Notes: a model not told the origin generated them from the sequence alone. DNA of 64,000 bases from CAZEHS01 sp964649745 (GCA_964649745.1 CAZYQI010000019.1:1-64000), one strand, 5' to 3'. Counted from the stretch's first letter, positions 50,329 to 59,856 are shown. Numbers and translations: made by a program.

Positions 50329-50449
50329 ATTTTATCATATCCAGAGGAGGGTGGGATTACAGGTTATAAGGATTTTATATTCCATTTTTGTTGACAAATG
50401 GATTGCTGTTCGTTACCCTTATAGACATACTACTGAAATGGAGGCATTC

Positions 50450-51292
50450 ATGAGCCAGACAACACCCACAATGAAAAGCAGTTCAGAATACCGTCTCCAG
50501 GCTCGGGAACACCTTTCCGGCAACTGGGGGAAATTCGCACTTCTCTATCTTATTATCGGCGCAGCATCCATCGGCGCCAGCCTCATTCCGTTCATCGGCA
50601 GTATCGCTCAATTGATCCTCACCGGCCCCGTCACCCTGGGAATCGTAATCTGCATGCTGAAACTTATGCAGGAGGAACCCGTTGCCCTGGAGGATGTGCT
50701 GGAGGGCTTTAAGAATTTTGTGCCCGCATTGCTGATCTACATCCTGACAATGGTTTTCACCATCCTCTGGACCCTACTGTTCATCATTCCGGGGATTATT
50801 GCCGCCTACAGCTACTCCATGTGCTTCTACATTCTTCGGGAAAACCCCGATATGGCCCCCATGGATGTGATCCGAAAAAGTAAGGAAATGATGAAAGGGC
50901 ATAAGATGGAGCTTTTCATCCTTCAATTGACATTTATCGGATGGGGACTGCTTTCCATCCTTACCCTTGGCATCGGCTCCCTCTGGCTGATCCCCTATGT
51001 GACGGCGTCCACTACCGCCTTCTACCTTGATCTGAGAGGCGGACAAGCAACCTCTTGGCAGGACCCCAGCTATATTCGGGAAGAACCGCGATATACCGAT
51101 GACTCCTCCCGCTTTAGCGACAGCGGAGCCCGTTTCCTCTACGACGAACCCCGATCATGGGATAACAGCACCATGGAAAAGGCGGAAAACACGGTTACCG
51201 AAAATGCGCAAACAAGCGACGGCGCTGACGGATCCAGCAATTCCGCTCCGGACAGCACGGATTCCGGCAACAACAATTCAACTTTTTTCTAA
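50450..51292 (+). CDS. DUF975 family integral membrane protein
   Basis: The start is the ATG at 50450, behind TGGAGG; an earlier in-frame extension has no site. The 280-residue product has a short polar N-terminus (YRLQAREHLSGNWGKF is the DUF975 entry motif), then about five membrane segments (about 32-200). A low-complexity Asp/Ser/Asn-rich cytoplasmic tail covers the last 75 residues. Function is unknown for the family. It stands convergent to the RDD gene and shares a terminator with it. TTGACA at 50391 could be its -35, but the -10 is poor. Confidence 0.85.
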   Translation: MSQTTPTMKSSSEYRLQAREHLSGNWGKFALLYLIIGAASIGASLIPFIGSIAQLILTGPVTLGIVICMLKLMQEEPVALEDVLEGFKNFVPALLIYILTMVFTILWTLLFIIPGIIAAYSYSMCFYILRENPDMAPMDVIRKSKEMMKGHKMELFILQLTFIGWGLLSILTLGIGSLWLIPYVTASTTAFYLDLRGGQATSWQDPSYIREEPRYTDDSSRFSDSGARFLYDEPRSWDNSTMEKAENTVTENAQTSDGADGSSNSAPDSTDSGNNNSTFF

Positions 51293-51298
51293 AAAGTC

Positions 51299-51329
51299 AT
51301 GACCGGCAGATACTGCCGGTCATATTTTT
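51299..51329. terminator. Bidirectional terminator between DUF975 and RDD genes
   Basis: ATGACCGGCAG (51299-51309) pairs with 51313-51323 around a 3-base loop, followed by a five-T run. The minus strand also has a T-run after the stem. Confidence 0.92.
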
Positions 51330-52012
51330 CGCAGAAAATCCTGGAAATCACCCAACAGACCCAGTTGAGCAAAGCGTTCCTGTAAGCGCATCAATAGGGC
51401 GTTTCTCACTGTATCCGGCCGCTCCATCCTGTCTCTTCGCTCCATCCATGCTCTGAGAATGGCCTGTTCTTCCTGGCTGAGATAGATACTCACCCTGTCC
51501 ATGTTCTCAGTCAGGGTTGACAAAGATACCGGAGCATTGGCATTGGCCTCCGAAACAACAATGGTAGATGCCGCCAGGTCACCCAGTCGCCGGCAGTGCT
51601 TCGAAAAGAAAATCATGACAACGCCGATACCCTGCATATCAATAAAAAGCTTCAAAAGGTTCCGTATGGCGGCATGTTTGATGGTTATAGGCTGTCCGTT
51701 CATTCGAATCACCCGGAGCTTCAGCATTCGTTTGCCGACCGTCCGACCGTTCATAGACGTTTCACAACCGATATAATAGCCCATACTGAACAAAAACCAC
51801 ATTAAAAGTCCGACTCCAACAACCCATCCGTAATGCTGCTCCCAGAGCTGCGGAGCGAAGGTGGCCAAAATCCCCATTCCCACGGCAATAACCATAAACA
51901 CACACATCTGAATTGCTATGTCTATAACGGCGGCCGCCGACCGGGACCCCAGATCGGCCAATGTATATTCCACTTCAATGTTCTCAGGGGTAATAACGGT
52001 ATACTTTCGCAT
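51320..52012 (-). CDS. RDD family membrane protein
   Basis: The 230-residue product shows the RDD pattern: an Arg in the first segment (LADLGSRSAAAVIDIAIQ) and paired Asp residues, with three membrane helices (about 28-150). The C-terminal 80 residues are soluble and helical. RDD proteins are proposed transporters or envelope factors. It is divergent from the SpoIIM-family gene, 62 bp apart, and the same gene set is found together in many Gram-positive genomes. Confidence 0.9.
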   Translation of the reverse strand: MRKYTVITPENIEVEYTLADLGSRSAAAVIDIAIQMCVFMVIAVGMGILATFAPQLWEQHYGWVVGVGLLMWFLFSMGYYIGCETSMNGRTVGKRMLKLRVIRMNGQPITIKHAAIRNLLKLFIDMQGIGVVMIFFSKHCRRLGDLAASTIVVSEANANAPVSLSTLTENMDRVSIYLSQEEQAILRAWMERRDRMERPDTVRNALLMRLQERFAQLGLLGDFQDFLRKI

Positions 52013-52074
52013 AGGACCTCCAACGTTCTGTACAGGAATGGTCGATTCTGGTAAAATCAGCCTGAGGTGAAAAA

Positions 52075-53019
52075 ATGAAAGAAGATCTTTTTATTGAAAA
52101 ACATAAGGAAGAATGGTCGAATTTAGAAGCGGCAACGGCTCGAATTGAAAAATCCGGGCTCCGTAAATTCGGTGCATCCAACGCCAGGGCCTTTCTTCAG
52201 GATTTCCGAAACGCAAGCCATCAGCTGGCTTATGCCCGAACACACTATCCCGACAGCGACCTGACAACCTATCTGAACAGGCTTATTGGCAAATGTCAGA
52301 CCCATGTCTATGCCGTACAGAAAATCGCGCCCCGTGAAATTCTGAACTACCTGCTTTTCGGATATCCTAAAATGCTCCGCAGCTATGGGTTTTTCATACT
52401 GGCAGCCTTTTCTGTCTTCATGGCCGGTGCCGTGCTGGGTTTTGGAATGACCGCTGTTTCCGTGGAGAATTCCGCCTTCTTTCTACCCGCCGGACTGGTA
52501 GAATCCGTTAAAAGCGGTAAATCCGGCTCCGGAGAATGGAACTACCCCTTGATGTCCAGCCTGATCATGACCAACAACATCGGTATTTCCCTTAAAGCCT
52601 TTGCCTTAGGAATAACCTTCGGCTTGGGAACCCTCTATATCCTGTTCTTCAACGGCGCTTTGCTGGGAGCTTTGACGGCTGTGGTGTATCAGTTCGGAGA
52701 CCCGCTGAAGTACTGGTCTTTGATTCTTCCTCACGGCATTTTGGAGCTGGCCGCAATTTTCATTGCCGGCGCCAGCGGCCTGATCCTGGCCCGGGGCATT
52801 TTGCTCCCCGGTGAACTGACCCGCCGCCATAGCCTGATACAAGGGGCTCTTCAGGCCATTACGCTGGTATTCGGTTCTGCCGTGATGCTGGTTGTGGCCG
52901 GAATCATTGAAGGCTTCTTTACTCCCTTGCCTTTGGACCCCTGGGTCAAACTGGGCTTTGCCGGAGTAAGCGCTGCCTTACTGGCAATGTATGTGCTTAA
53001 ACCATCATCCGGTTCTTGA
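52075..53019 (+). CDS. SpoIIM (stage II sporulation M) family membrane protein
   Basis: The 314-residue product has a soluble N-terminal 100 residues, then about six membrane segments with the family motifs NNIGISLKAFALGITFGLGT and LPHGILELAAIFIAGASGL. SpoIIM itself is part of the DMP peptidoglycan-degrading machine in engulfment; this larger form belongs to the MoxR/DUF58/RDD-associated branch, so its role in sporulation is not certain. Its end overlaps the convergent DUF58 gene by 23 bp. Confidence 0.9.
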   Translation: MKEDLFIEKHKEEWSNLEAATARIEKSGLRKFGASNARAFLQDFRNASHQLAYARTHYPDSDLTTYLNRLIGKCQTHVYAVQKIAPREILNYLLFGYPKMLRSYGFFILAAFSVFMAGAVLGFGMTAVSVENSAFFLPAGLVESVKSGKSGSGEWNYPLMSSLIMTNNIGISLKAFALGITFGLGTLYILFFNGALLGALTAVVYQFGDPLKYWSLILPHGILELAAIFIAGASGLILARGILLPGELTRRHSLIQGALQAITLVFGSAVMLVVAGIIEGFFTPLPLDPWVKLGFAGVSAALLAMYVLKPSSGS

Positions 53020-54310
53020 TCTCTACATATCGGTTTATCGCTGCGGTTTCCAACTGCTCCGGCGCACACTCCATACACAGGACCCCCTGCCGGTTCAGCA
53101 GATGAATGATCCGCCTGCGTTCTTCCATCAGCTCCAGGGCGATCCCCTTTCGAAACAATGCATCCTGACTGTCCACAACCGATGAACCCAAGGCCTCAAC
53201 ACCATCGCTTCGTATGAGGATCAAAACCGCCACATGGTTGCGGCTGATGACCGGCATAAGCTTAAGGATGTATTCCGCATCCTCCGGTGTGTCAAAATCA
53301 GTAAACAGAAAAACAATGCTTCGGTGCCGCTCTCTGCTGCGTAATGTATAAAAGGCTTCTTCATAGCTGGATGTCCTGTTCGTATGTTCGATATGATACA
53401 GGGCCTCCAGCATTTTATTGCGATGATCCGCCCCTTTGGCTGGCATGATCATATTCTGAACCTTTTCATTGAAGAGCATAAGGCCGGAAAGATCGCCCCC
53501 CTGATTGACAATGTCGGACAATACCAGCGCCGTATTCACAACCAGATCCAGCTTCCGTAAGCCCTTTATGGTATAGCTCATGGGTCTGCCCGTGTCGATC
53601 AGCATATGCACATGCTGGTTCTTTTCAGGCTCATATTGGTTTACAATGGGCCGATCCCCTCTTGCTGAGGCGGTCCAGTTGATTCGCCTGTAATCGTCGC
53701 CTGAGACATATTCCCGAAGACTCTCGAAGGACGTTCCCTTCCCCAGGCTCCGCAGGTTACGGCGGGCCTCCTTGAACATTCGGTTGTTGCAAAGACTCAA
53801 CCGGTATTTTCTCAGGTTTTTCAGATTTGGGTACACCCGAAACTCCCTGTTTATGGGAAGCTGGAATGTACGCTGACACAGCCCCAGCTTGCCGATGTAC
53901 CGGATATGCACATTGCCGAAGATGAATGCACCCCGTTTGGTTGGCTCCACCTGATAGCCGAATTCCTGTCTGCCGTTTGGCTCCAAAACCCCCGAAAAAC
54001 CCCGGGCGTCAAACTTGAAATGGTAGTCCGGCGGTTCGTCCTTCAGCTCAAAGGAAAGCGTCCGATGGGAAGGATTCGTCACCCGAAAACGGATCGTCTC
54101 CTGCTCGAACAGGGACAGTACATCCTCCCCAATTCGCTCCACCACAAGGGCTTCCCCATCCTTTGACTCTCTGAAATCCCATAGGAGAAGGGCTGCACAC
54201 ATTGCGTTATACAGCAGGAAGAGGGTCACGGAGCCATGGAATATGCTTAAAATTCCAAGGGAAATGATTCCAAGAGCCAGGAGTCCGATGAATTTTTTTG
54301 TTATCGCCAC
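52997..54310 (-). CDS. DUF58 domain protein
   Basis: The 437-residue product has two N-terminal membrane helices (about 8-45), a beta-rich middle domain and the DUF58 core GDDYRRINWTASARGDRPIVNQYEPEK in pieces (about 205-232), followed by a von-Willebrand-like fold with VHMLIDTGRPM. DUF58 proteins are paired with MoxR ATPases. It starts with GTG behind GGAGG, 15 bp after the MoxR gene. Confidence 0.93.
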   Translation of the reverse strand: MAITKKFIGLLALGIISLGILSIFHGSVTLFLLYNAMCAALLLWDFRESKDGEALVVERIGEDVLSLFEQETIRFRVTNPSHRTLSFELKDEPPDYHFKFDARGFSGVLEPNGRQEFGYQVEPTKRGAFIFGNVHIRYIGKLGLCQRTFQLPINREFRVYPNLKNLRKYRLSLCNNRMFKEARRNLRSLGKGTSFESLREYVSGDDYRRINWTASARGDRPIVNQYEPEKNQHVHMLIDTGRPMSYTIKGLRKLDLVVNTALVLSDIVNQGGDLSGLMLFNEKVQNMIMPAKGADHRNKMLEALYHIEHTNRTSSYEEAFYTLRSRERHRSIVFLFTDFDTPEDAEYILKLMPVISRNHVAVLILIRSDGVEALGSSVVDSQDALFRKGIALELMEERRRIIHLLNRQGVLCMECAPEQLETAAINRYVEIKNRMMV

Positions 54311-54325
54311 TTCGTTCCTCCGCTT

Positions 54326-55291
54326 CTATCTGGGCACTTTCACTTTTGCCAGGATGTCGGTCAGAACCTGATCCGGCTTCATTCCCTCTATTTCCAGCTC
54401 CGGCCGTATGACGATCCGATGCCGGAGAACCGGCGCCGTCATGGCCTTGATATCCTCCGGAATGATGTAATCCCGCCCCATATAACAGGCACAGGCCTTG
54501 GCGGATTGAAGCAGGGCGATGCTTCCCCGGGGGGATGCCCCGATTTCGATCATGGGATGTTCCCTGGATTCCTTGACAATGGCAACGATATAACGAATCA
54601 AGGCCGGGTCCGCCTGGACGCGGTTCACCTGTTTCCTTTTTTCCATCAGGTCTTCGCAGCTCCATACCGGAACAATCCCGGCCTCCTCCAGGCTCATGGT
54701 CAGAGTTCCTGCATGGTGGCGGGCCAAAATAATCTCCTCTTCCTCCCCGGTGGGATAATCAATGAGTATTTTCATCAGAAATCGGTCCACCAGTGCTTCA
54801 GGTAACGGATACGTCCCCTCATATTCCAGGGGGTTCTGTGTGGCAAAAACCATATATGGCTTCGGAAGTGCCAGGATTTCTCCGTCTATGGAAAGGGTTT
54901 CTTCCGCCATGGATTCCAAAAGTCCTGCCTGCGTCTTAGGAGGGGTACGGTTTATTTCGTCTGCTAAAAGAAAATTGGTGAAGATAGGACCATGCTTCAT
55001 CTCAAATTCCCGGGACTGCATGTTGAATACCCGGGTGCCGGTTATATCAGAGGGCATAAGATCCGGTGTAAACTGGATTCGCTTGAATCCCACCGATACG
55101 GTTTTTGCCAGGGCTTTTACAGCCAGGGTTTTGGCCAGGCCCGGCACCCCTTCCACCAGTACGTGCCCCCCTGCCAGCAGGCTGATGATGAACTGGTCCA
55201 GCAAATCATCCTGCCCTACGATGGCCTTCCTGAGCTCCGTCTTTACATCCAATCCCTGTCGGGGATTCACCGCGTTTTCATGCTGTTCCAT
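54326..55291 (-). CDS. MoxR family AAA+ ATPase
   Basis: The 321-residue ATPase has a Walker A variant GVPGLAKT (about 58-65), Walker B FLLADEINRTPPKTQ, sensor 1 TQNPLEYEGTYPLPEA and the arginine-finger region ALVDRFLMK, all typical of MoxR. MoxR proteins are chaperone-like and mature DUF58/VWA-domain partners. Its start overlaps the DUF4350 gene by 25 bp. Confidence 0.96.
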   Translation of the reverse strand: MEQHENAVNPRQGLDVKTELRKAIVGQDDLLDQFIISLLAGGHVLVEGVPGLAKTLAVKALAKTVSVGFKRIQFTPDLMPSDITGTRVFNMQSREFEMKHGPIFTNFLLADEINRTPPKTQAGLLESMAEETLSIDGEILALPKPYMVFATQNPLEYEGTYPLPEALVDRFLMKILIDYPTGEEEEIILARHHAGTLTMSLEEAGIVPVWSCEDLMEKRKQVNRVQADPALIRYIVAIVKESREHPMIEIGASPRGSIALLQSAKACACYMGRDYIIPEDIKAMTAPVLRHRIVIRPELEIEGMKPDQVLTDILAKVKVPR

Positions 55292-56262
55292 GGGTGCTGC
55301 CTCCTGTTTCGGATAACATTTTTCAAATGTTCAATGACCATAATCCGTTGTCGTATTTCCTGAGGCGTCGCATCAATATGGCTGTTCCCCATCCAACGGC
55401 TGACGTCTTCCGCCTTATTCAAATCCGGGAGTTTCTCTCTTTTCCAAAGCTCCAGCCAGTCCTCTTCCTTTGTCCCTAAAAGATGCAGCAGGCTCTTGAA
55501 ATAGATGTCCAGTATCAGTCGCCAGCATCCGGCTGCCTGATAGAAGCCTGCGGCGGAATTCAGATACTCCAGTTCCGTTCGTTCCGTTTCCTCAGAGTAC
55601 GGAAGGGCCTTTCCCAGACGGCTTCCTTTCATCCAGAACCAAGCGCTTGCAACAAGAAGGATCTGAAAAACCAACAGCTTAAGCCACAATGGCGCCGCAC
55701 CCCAAAGCGACGGGGCTCCCTCTTCCGGGAAAAGAGCGATCTCATTGAAGTATATCGGCCTGTTCTTCATGGCTGCCAGCTTGACCGTCAGGTTCCACGA
55801 AGGCCCTGTATCCTTAACCATCCCTCTGTTGGTAATCCCTGCAGGCGTCAGCATCAGGATCTTTCCATCGCCCAGTTGCCAGGTTTCAATGCCGTTCTCC
55901 GATGAAACACGGGCCCCGTCCTCAACGTTCTCCTGGGGGTTAACGGTTGCAATCACCAGCGTTCCGCCACTTTCAACCCATGCCTTCATCTCCGGGCTGA
56001 TACTGTCGAGCCACCAGGTGAATGTCACCACCTGTATATTCCCTGGGGGCTGTTCCTCAATCGGGGCGGCAATCCGCCGAACATCCATATCCAGTTCCTT
56101 TAAGGTATCCATATACACACTGAAGCCCTGTGACCCCTTGTTCAGTACGGAGTAGGCCGGCATGTTTCCATCTGCCCGTACAGCCATGAAAATCATGGCG
56201 CCGAGAAGGAGGGCGGCGACAATGCAGAACCCGATCATTTCCCCAATGCTTCTAGACTTCAC
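55267..56262 (-). CDS. DUF4350 domain membrane protein
   Basis: The start is a GTG at 56262 (reading VKSRSIGEMIGF), 9 nt after GGAGG, which overlaps the DUF4129 gene by 11 bp. The longer frame would overlap far more. The 331-residue product has an N-terminal helix (about 9-30), an extracytoplasmic DUF4350 domain with YSVLNKGSQGFSVYMDTLKEL and LVIATVNPQE, and a second helix near 205-225 before a cytoplasmic end. Function is unknown; it belongs to the MoxR-DUF58 gene set. Confidence 0.88.
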   Translation of the reverse strand: MKSRSIGEMIGFCIVAALLLGAMIFMAVRADGNMPAYSVLNKGSQGFSVYMDTLKELDMDVRRIAAPIEEQPPGNIQVVTFTWWLDSISPEMKAWVESGGTLVIATVNPQENVEDGARVSSENGIETWQLGDGKILMLTPAGITNRGMVKDTGPSWNLTVKLAAMKNRPIYFNEIALFPEEGAPSLWGAAPLWLKLLVFQILLVASAWFWMKGSRLGKALPYSEETERTELEYLNSAAGFYQAAGCWRLILDIYFKSLLHLLGTKEEDWLELWKREKLPDLNKAEDVSRWMGNSHIDATPQEIRQRIMVIEHLKNVIRNRRQHPWNSMKTR

Positions 56263-56911
56263 GGGATGCCACCTCCTGCCATACCTGCTCCAGTTCTGAA
56301 CGCCACTGGGCATACGCAGTCCCGTCCATCCCCTTGTGTCCATACCATGCGGCGTTGAAGCCTTCCATCACGCCATTCAATGGCCGGAGGGAGACGAATC
56401 GGCTCCTTTCAAGATGTCTGTAAAGCTCCTGATTGGTCCAGGCATCCTCCAGGAACACCATGCGTGCCCTGTGCATTTTCAAAAGCACGGCAATAAACGC
56501 ATACCGCACCGCCTGTCTGGTGTCGCCGGACCGCTCCGAATTGCGGCTCTTTTCCATCAGGGTATCCGGCGTTGTTTCCTCCGTGATGGTTTCTCCCAGA
56601 ATTCCATGGACTCTCTGGGATTTCCTGAACATGCCTCGGAAAAGGCCTGCAATCAGAAGAGCCAAGGCCACCAAGGCCACGACTCCGATGATCACAATGA
56701 CCGCCGATACCCCTCCGGTGAAGGGAGTGCTGGTCCCTGGCTGATTAAATATCCTGTGCAGCAGCTCTATAATGCCTTTTTCAATGGTTTGCAGCACGCT
56801 CTCCAACAGGTCTGTCCATGGAAGCCGCAGATGCCTGTAGCCGGGCTTATCCAAAATGGCCTGCACCACACTGTCGTATACCTCCCGGGAGGGAATGGCC
56901 AATGTCTGCAT
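56252..56911 (-). CDS. DUF4129-type membrane protein
   Basis: The 219-residue product has one strong membrane helix (about 66-92) and a C-terminal cytoplasmic domain with GDTRQAVRYAFIAVLLKMHRARM and AWTNQELYRHLERS, the DUF4129 pattern. It starts in the TGATG overlap with the upstream membrane-protein gene. The family is linked with MoxR/DUF58 loci; no activity is known. Confidence 0.85.
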   Translation of the reverse strand: MQTLAIPSREVYDSVVQAILDKPGYRHLRLPWTDLLESVLQTIEKGIIELLHRIFNQPGTSTPFTGGVSAVIVIIGVVALVALALLIAGLFRGMFRKSQRVHGILGETITEETTPDTLMEKSRNSERSGDTRQAVRYAFIAVLLKMHRARMVFLEDAWTNQELYRHLERSRFVSLRPLNGVMEGFNAAWYGHKGMDGTAYAQWRSELEQVWQEVASREV

Positions 56912-57885
56912 CAGGCGTCCTCCTCACCGGCACTCACCGACGGCAATCTGGAAAGCCGAAGCTTCAGGTCATAGCCCTCTGTTTCAAATACCCGGTTGTA
57001 ATAAAGCTGGGTCAGCACCACCGCTCCCAGGGAATTGAACAGCAGGGCATACAGAAAATTTGCAAAACCACGGCCATAGGCATATATGAAGGTGAATCCC
57101 ATCCCGGGTTCAAGACCTACCACATGCATCATCAGCTCCGCCAGCCCCGAAAGCATAAGGAAGAAGCTGTCCAGAGAAGCACTGATTCCATACATGACTA
57201 ACACGATCAGGGACACCACTCCATACATATGCCAAAATTGCCCCCGCAAGAGCTGAATGCTGCGTTTTACGGCCGCAGCCGGCCCTTTATTCTCTAGGAC
57301 CATGGATGGCAAGGCGTAGGTGAATAGTGTCAAATAGGCGTTCAGCAGGGCCAGCAAAACCAACAAAGCCAAAAGCAGGCCCAGGATTGTCAGCAGCATG
57401 CGCTGATCAGCGCTGCCCATTGATGAAAGCATATCCAGGGAGGCGTTTTCCGTCAGGCTCTGAACGGTTCCTCCGGCAAGCTTCCATAAGCCGTACCCTA
57501 TGGGGATCAGCGGCACTATCCCAAGAAACACCAGCCCCATGACCGGAAACGTCTTCTTTATTGAGCTTCCGATGGCCTTCGCCGCATCCTGTTTGATCTG
57601 AAGGACCTCCTGAGAGGCAATGTGAATGGCTCCTACGCTGTTGCAAAATCCCACCGTTGTAAACAGAAGAACGAGCAACCCGATGAACACCACCATACCG
57701 GCCGTCTCACCCCCTGAAGCGACCATACTGCCTGCCATTCCCAGAGCCATGGCCATCACCAGTATCATCAGAACAATGAAAGCCACCGCCCAGTATCCCA
57801 GGTTGAAAATGATGAATGATTTGCAATATTTACGCAGTATGAAAACAGAGCTGTCCAGCAGCTCTGCCAGATTCATGATTCCCAT
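56911..57885 (-). CDS. Multi-pass membrane protein heading the MoxR/DUF58 operon
   Basis: The start at 57885 has GGAGG 5 nt upstream; the longer frame would begin inside the promoter. The 324-residue product has about six membrane segments, including a long Gly/Ala/Val-rich pair near 30-90 and LLGLLLALLVLLALLNAYLTLF in pieces near 195-215, and a conserved-looking AAVKRSIQLLRGQFW loop. This loop resembles glycerophosphoryl-diester-phosphodiesterase-type membrane domains, but I would not name the family. It is the first of five tightly spaced genes. Confidence 0.8.
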   Translation of the reverse strand: MGIMNLAELLDSSVFILRKYCKSFIIFNLGYWAVAFIVLMILVMAMALGMAGSMVASGGETAGMVVFIGLLVLLFTTVGFCNSVGAIHIASQEVLQIKQDAAKAIGSSIKKTFPVMGLVFLGIVPLIPIGYGLWKLAGGTVQSLTENASLDMLSSMGSADQRMLLTILGLLLALLVLLALLNAYLTLFTYALPSMVLENKGPAAAVKRSIQLLRGQFWHMYGVVSLIVLVMYGISASLDSFFLMLSGLAELMMHVVGLEPGMGFTFIYAYGRGFANFLYALLFNSLGAVVLTQLYYNRVFETEGYDLKLRLSRLPSVSAGEEDA

Positions 57886-57948
57886 TGTATCCTCCAGAGT
57901 GTATGCATTCACGTCCATTGCCTTAATTGTAAGGATATGGTCCATTTC

Positions 57949-57977
57949 ATTAAACCATACGATTGCAGGTGTTTCAA
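57949..57977 (-). promoter_or_regulatory. Promoter of the MoxR/DUF58 operon
   Basis: On the minus strand TTGAAA (57972-57977) and TTTAAT (57949-57954) are 17 bp apart. The -10 lies 63 bp before the start codon of the first gene. Confidence 0.7.
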
Positions 57978-58096
57978 TACCTCCTGGGGATAATTAAGAA
58001 CCCTGTAATGTATCCTGCATACACAAAGACTGTATGAATATCGTATCCTCTGAGGTAAAATGAAACCATACGAATCACAAAAGGAAGGTAATGCCG

Positions 58097-59020
58097 ATGC
58101 ATACCATCAAAACGTTCAAAGACCTGACCCAAATGGAGAGAAACGAGCTGTATTCCTTTTATGAACAGCACAAGGGGCGTATTTCTCCCCAAAGTGAAGA
58201 GGCGGTATTTGCTTACATGGGGATGCGGGATCTGGATGACGGCGGCAGGTTTTTTAGCGTCTGGAAGGGTGCCACACCCCTGGCTACCTTAGGTTTTGTT
58301 GTGGCCGCGTTATCCAGGAAGCACGAGGTCTATCTTATCGGCGCATCGGCTACGGACACCCCGGAATCCCACACGGCCTTAGAATCTCTTATTGACCATG
58401 CCAACCGAAGCATATACGAGGATCAGACCCAATGGTTCAAATCCCGCTTGGGGTTAGGCCCCCGCCTTCCCTTTCTCACCCCCCTCGTTGAGCGAATGGG
58501 CTACCGGTTAAATGAAAGCATGTTGACCCTTTTTCTTCCCGTCGAAAAAATCCACACCCTTCGCAGGGTTTCCAATCCTCCCCTCATTTCACTGATCCGA
58601 CAGCCCCTGGACAAAGAAAACATGCCGGACTATATCCGTATCCACAACGCATCCTTCCAGATGGTTCCCAATGGCTCAGAAACCTCCTCGGAGGAACTGG
58701 ATGAATGGCTCGCATCCGATCAAAAAAACCAATGGCGCGGCCTGCTGACGGATCCGGTCGGCAAAACCGTCGCCTTCTACGAGCTTAGTCAGGATTTGGA
58801 GATGGGCTGGATTGACAGCATCGGGGTTGACCCCGCTCTCCACGGGCATGGGTATGGCAGCGCAACGCTCCATGCCTGCATGGATTTTCTGATTTCAAGG
58901 GAATGCTCGGAAATCGATCTTAACGTTATGGACAGCAACACCAAAGCCTATAAACTCTATATGAAAAACGGGTTTGCACTGAAGACTGTTTTCAACCACT
59001 GGTATCAGATGGAGATATAG
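58097..59020 (+). CDS. GNAT family N-acetyltransferase, tandem-domain
   Basis: The ATG at 58097 is 8 nt from AAGGAAGG; one at 58091 is too close. The product (about 307 residues) has two GNAT-like halves. The C-terminal half is complete, with IGVDPALHGHGYGSATLHACM as the acetyl-CoA loop (given in part) and AYKLYMKNGF near the end. The N-terminal half lacks a clear motif. The layout resembles mycothiol-synthase-like or antibiotic-resistance GNATs; the substrate is unknown. It is monocistronic. Confidence 0.82.
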   Translation: MHTIKTFKDLTQMERNELYSFYEQHKGRISPQSEEAVFAYMGMRDLDDGGRFFSVWKGATPLATLGFVVAALSRKHEVYLIGASATDTPESHTALESLIDHANRSIYEDQTQWFKSRLGLGPRLPFLTPLVERMGYRLNESMLTLFLPVEKIHTLRRVSNPPLISLIRQPLDKENMPDYIRIHNASFQMVPNGSETSSEELDEWLASDQKNQWRGLLTDPVGKTVAFYELSQDLEMGWIDSIGVDPALHGHGYGSATLHACMDFLISRECSEIDLNVMDSNTKAYKLYMKNGFALKTVFNHWYQMEI

Positions 59021-59056
59021 AATGCCGGTGATGAAGTGTCTGTACCATTACACCCT

Positions 59057-59129
59057 TTTGCCACGGCTAACACGGATTTTCACGGATTTAAGGGTTTCTT
59101 CATCTGTGTTGATCCGTGCAAATCCGTGG
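59057..59129. repeat. Inverted repeat, second CCACGG...CCGTGG element
   Basis: The left arm, TTGCCACGGCTAACACGG (from 59058), and the right arm, GATCCGTGCAAATCCGTGG (59111-59129), are related to the element at 31192-31346. It is shorter and more degenerate. It lies between the GNAT gene and the LUD terminator. Confidence 0.7.
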
Positions 59130-59194
59130 CTGAATAGTCACTTGCCGTTATACCCACACATCCGATGTTTAACGTATGACGTCGCCGAAAAGCT

Positions 59195-59236
59195 ATGGGC
59201 TGCCGCAACAGTTTATTTCACTGTTTCGGCAGCCCA
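59195..59236. terminator. Terminator of the LUD gene
   Basis: ATGGGCTGCCG and an AACAG extension (from 59195) pair with CTGTT and CGGCAGCCCAT (to 59236) with one mismatch. A CTTTTC tail follows on the minus strand. Confidence 0.8.
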
Positions 59237-59247
59237 TTCTTCATACC

Positions 59248-59856
59248 TTAATATCCCAAATCCTCATTCACCAGCCATACCTCCAGCTGGGAGGCATTGG
59301 GATGATTCTCAATTGTCACGGTAAATTGGCACATGCGCTCCGGGCTGCGGCAGTCCTGGCACTTGCCCGTATACCGGCAGGGTACGTTACGGTTGAGGCG
59401 CTCGGCATTCTTGGGGCAGGCCACCGTTTGAATCCGCTCCAGCGCTGCGGGATAATCCGGCGCCAGCTTATTGCGTCCCGCAATCACAATCACCCTGGGA
59501 GGTCCGAAAATCATCGCGGCTACGCGGTTACCTGTTCCGTCGATATTCAGCAGCCTTCCATCTTCAATGACCGCGTTGCTGCTGGTTAGATAAACATCGG
59601 CATTCATTGCACTCTTCAAAAGCTGAATCGCATCCTCCTTGGGAACCTTCCAGTGCCACAGGACATTTCGCCCACTGTCTTTAAGCAGGTCATAAGCCCC
59701 CAGCTCCTGCAAGGTCACAGAACCGCCGAAAGCTACCGTTGCTTGGGGGGCAACCGTCTCCAGCAGTGCCCGCTTCACCTCTTCGGCCGTTTCGAAAACC
59801 CGGGCTTGTATGCCCCGCTTTTCAAATTTATCAGCTACTTGGACAAGTTTTTCCAT
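59248..59856 (-). CDS. LUD domain protein (LutC-like)
   Basis: The ATG at 59856 has GGGAGG at good spacing; the longer frame has no site. The 202-residue product carries the LUD fold (VAFGGSVTLQELGAYDLL, WKVPKEDAIQ, YLTSSNAVIEDGRLLNIDGTGNRVAAM in pieces) and a C-terminal Cys-rich stretch (CPKNAERLNRNVPCRYTGKC). LUD proteins take part in lactate or other organic-acid oxidation beside iron-sulphur proteins. It lies downstream of the ferredoxin-type reductase gene, consistent with a shared redox task. Confidence 0.9.
   Translation of the reverse strand: MEKLVQVADKFEKRGIQARVFETAEEVKRALLETVAPQATVAFGGSVTLQELGAYDLLKDSGRNVLWHWKVPKEDAIQLLKSAMNADVYLTSSNAVIEDGRLLNIDGTGNRVAAMIFGPPRVIVIAGRNKLAPDYPAALERIQTVACPKNAERLNRNVPCRYTGKCQDCRSPERMCQFTVTIENHPNASQLEVWLVNEDLGY

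Noticed and set aside
50391..50425. Promoter of the DUF975 gene
   Set aside because: TTGACA is perfect, but the hexamer at 17 bp (TACCCT) is poor and TATAGA is 23 bp away; not called.
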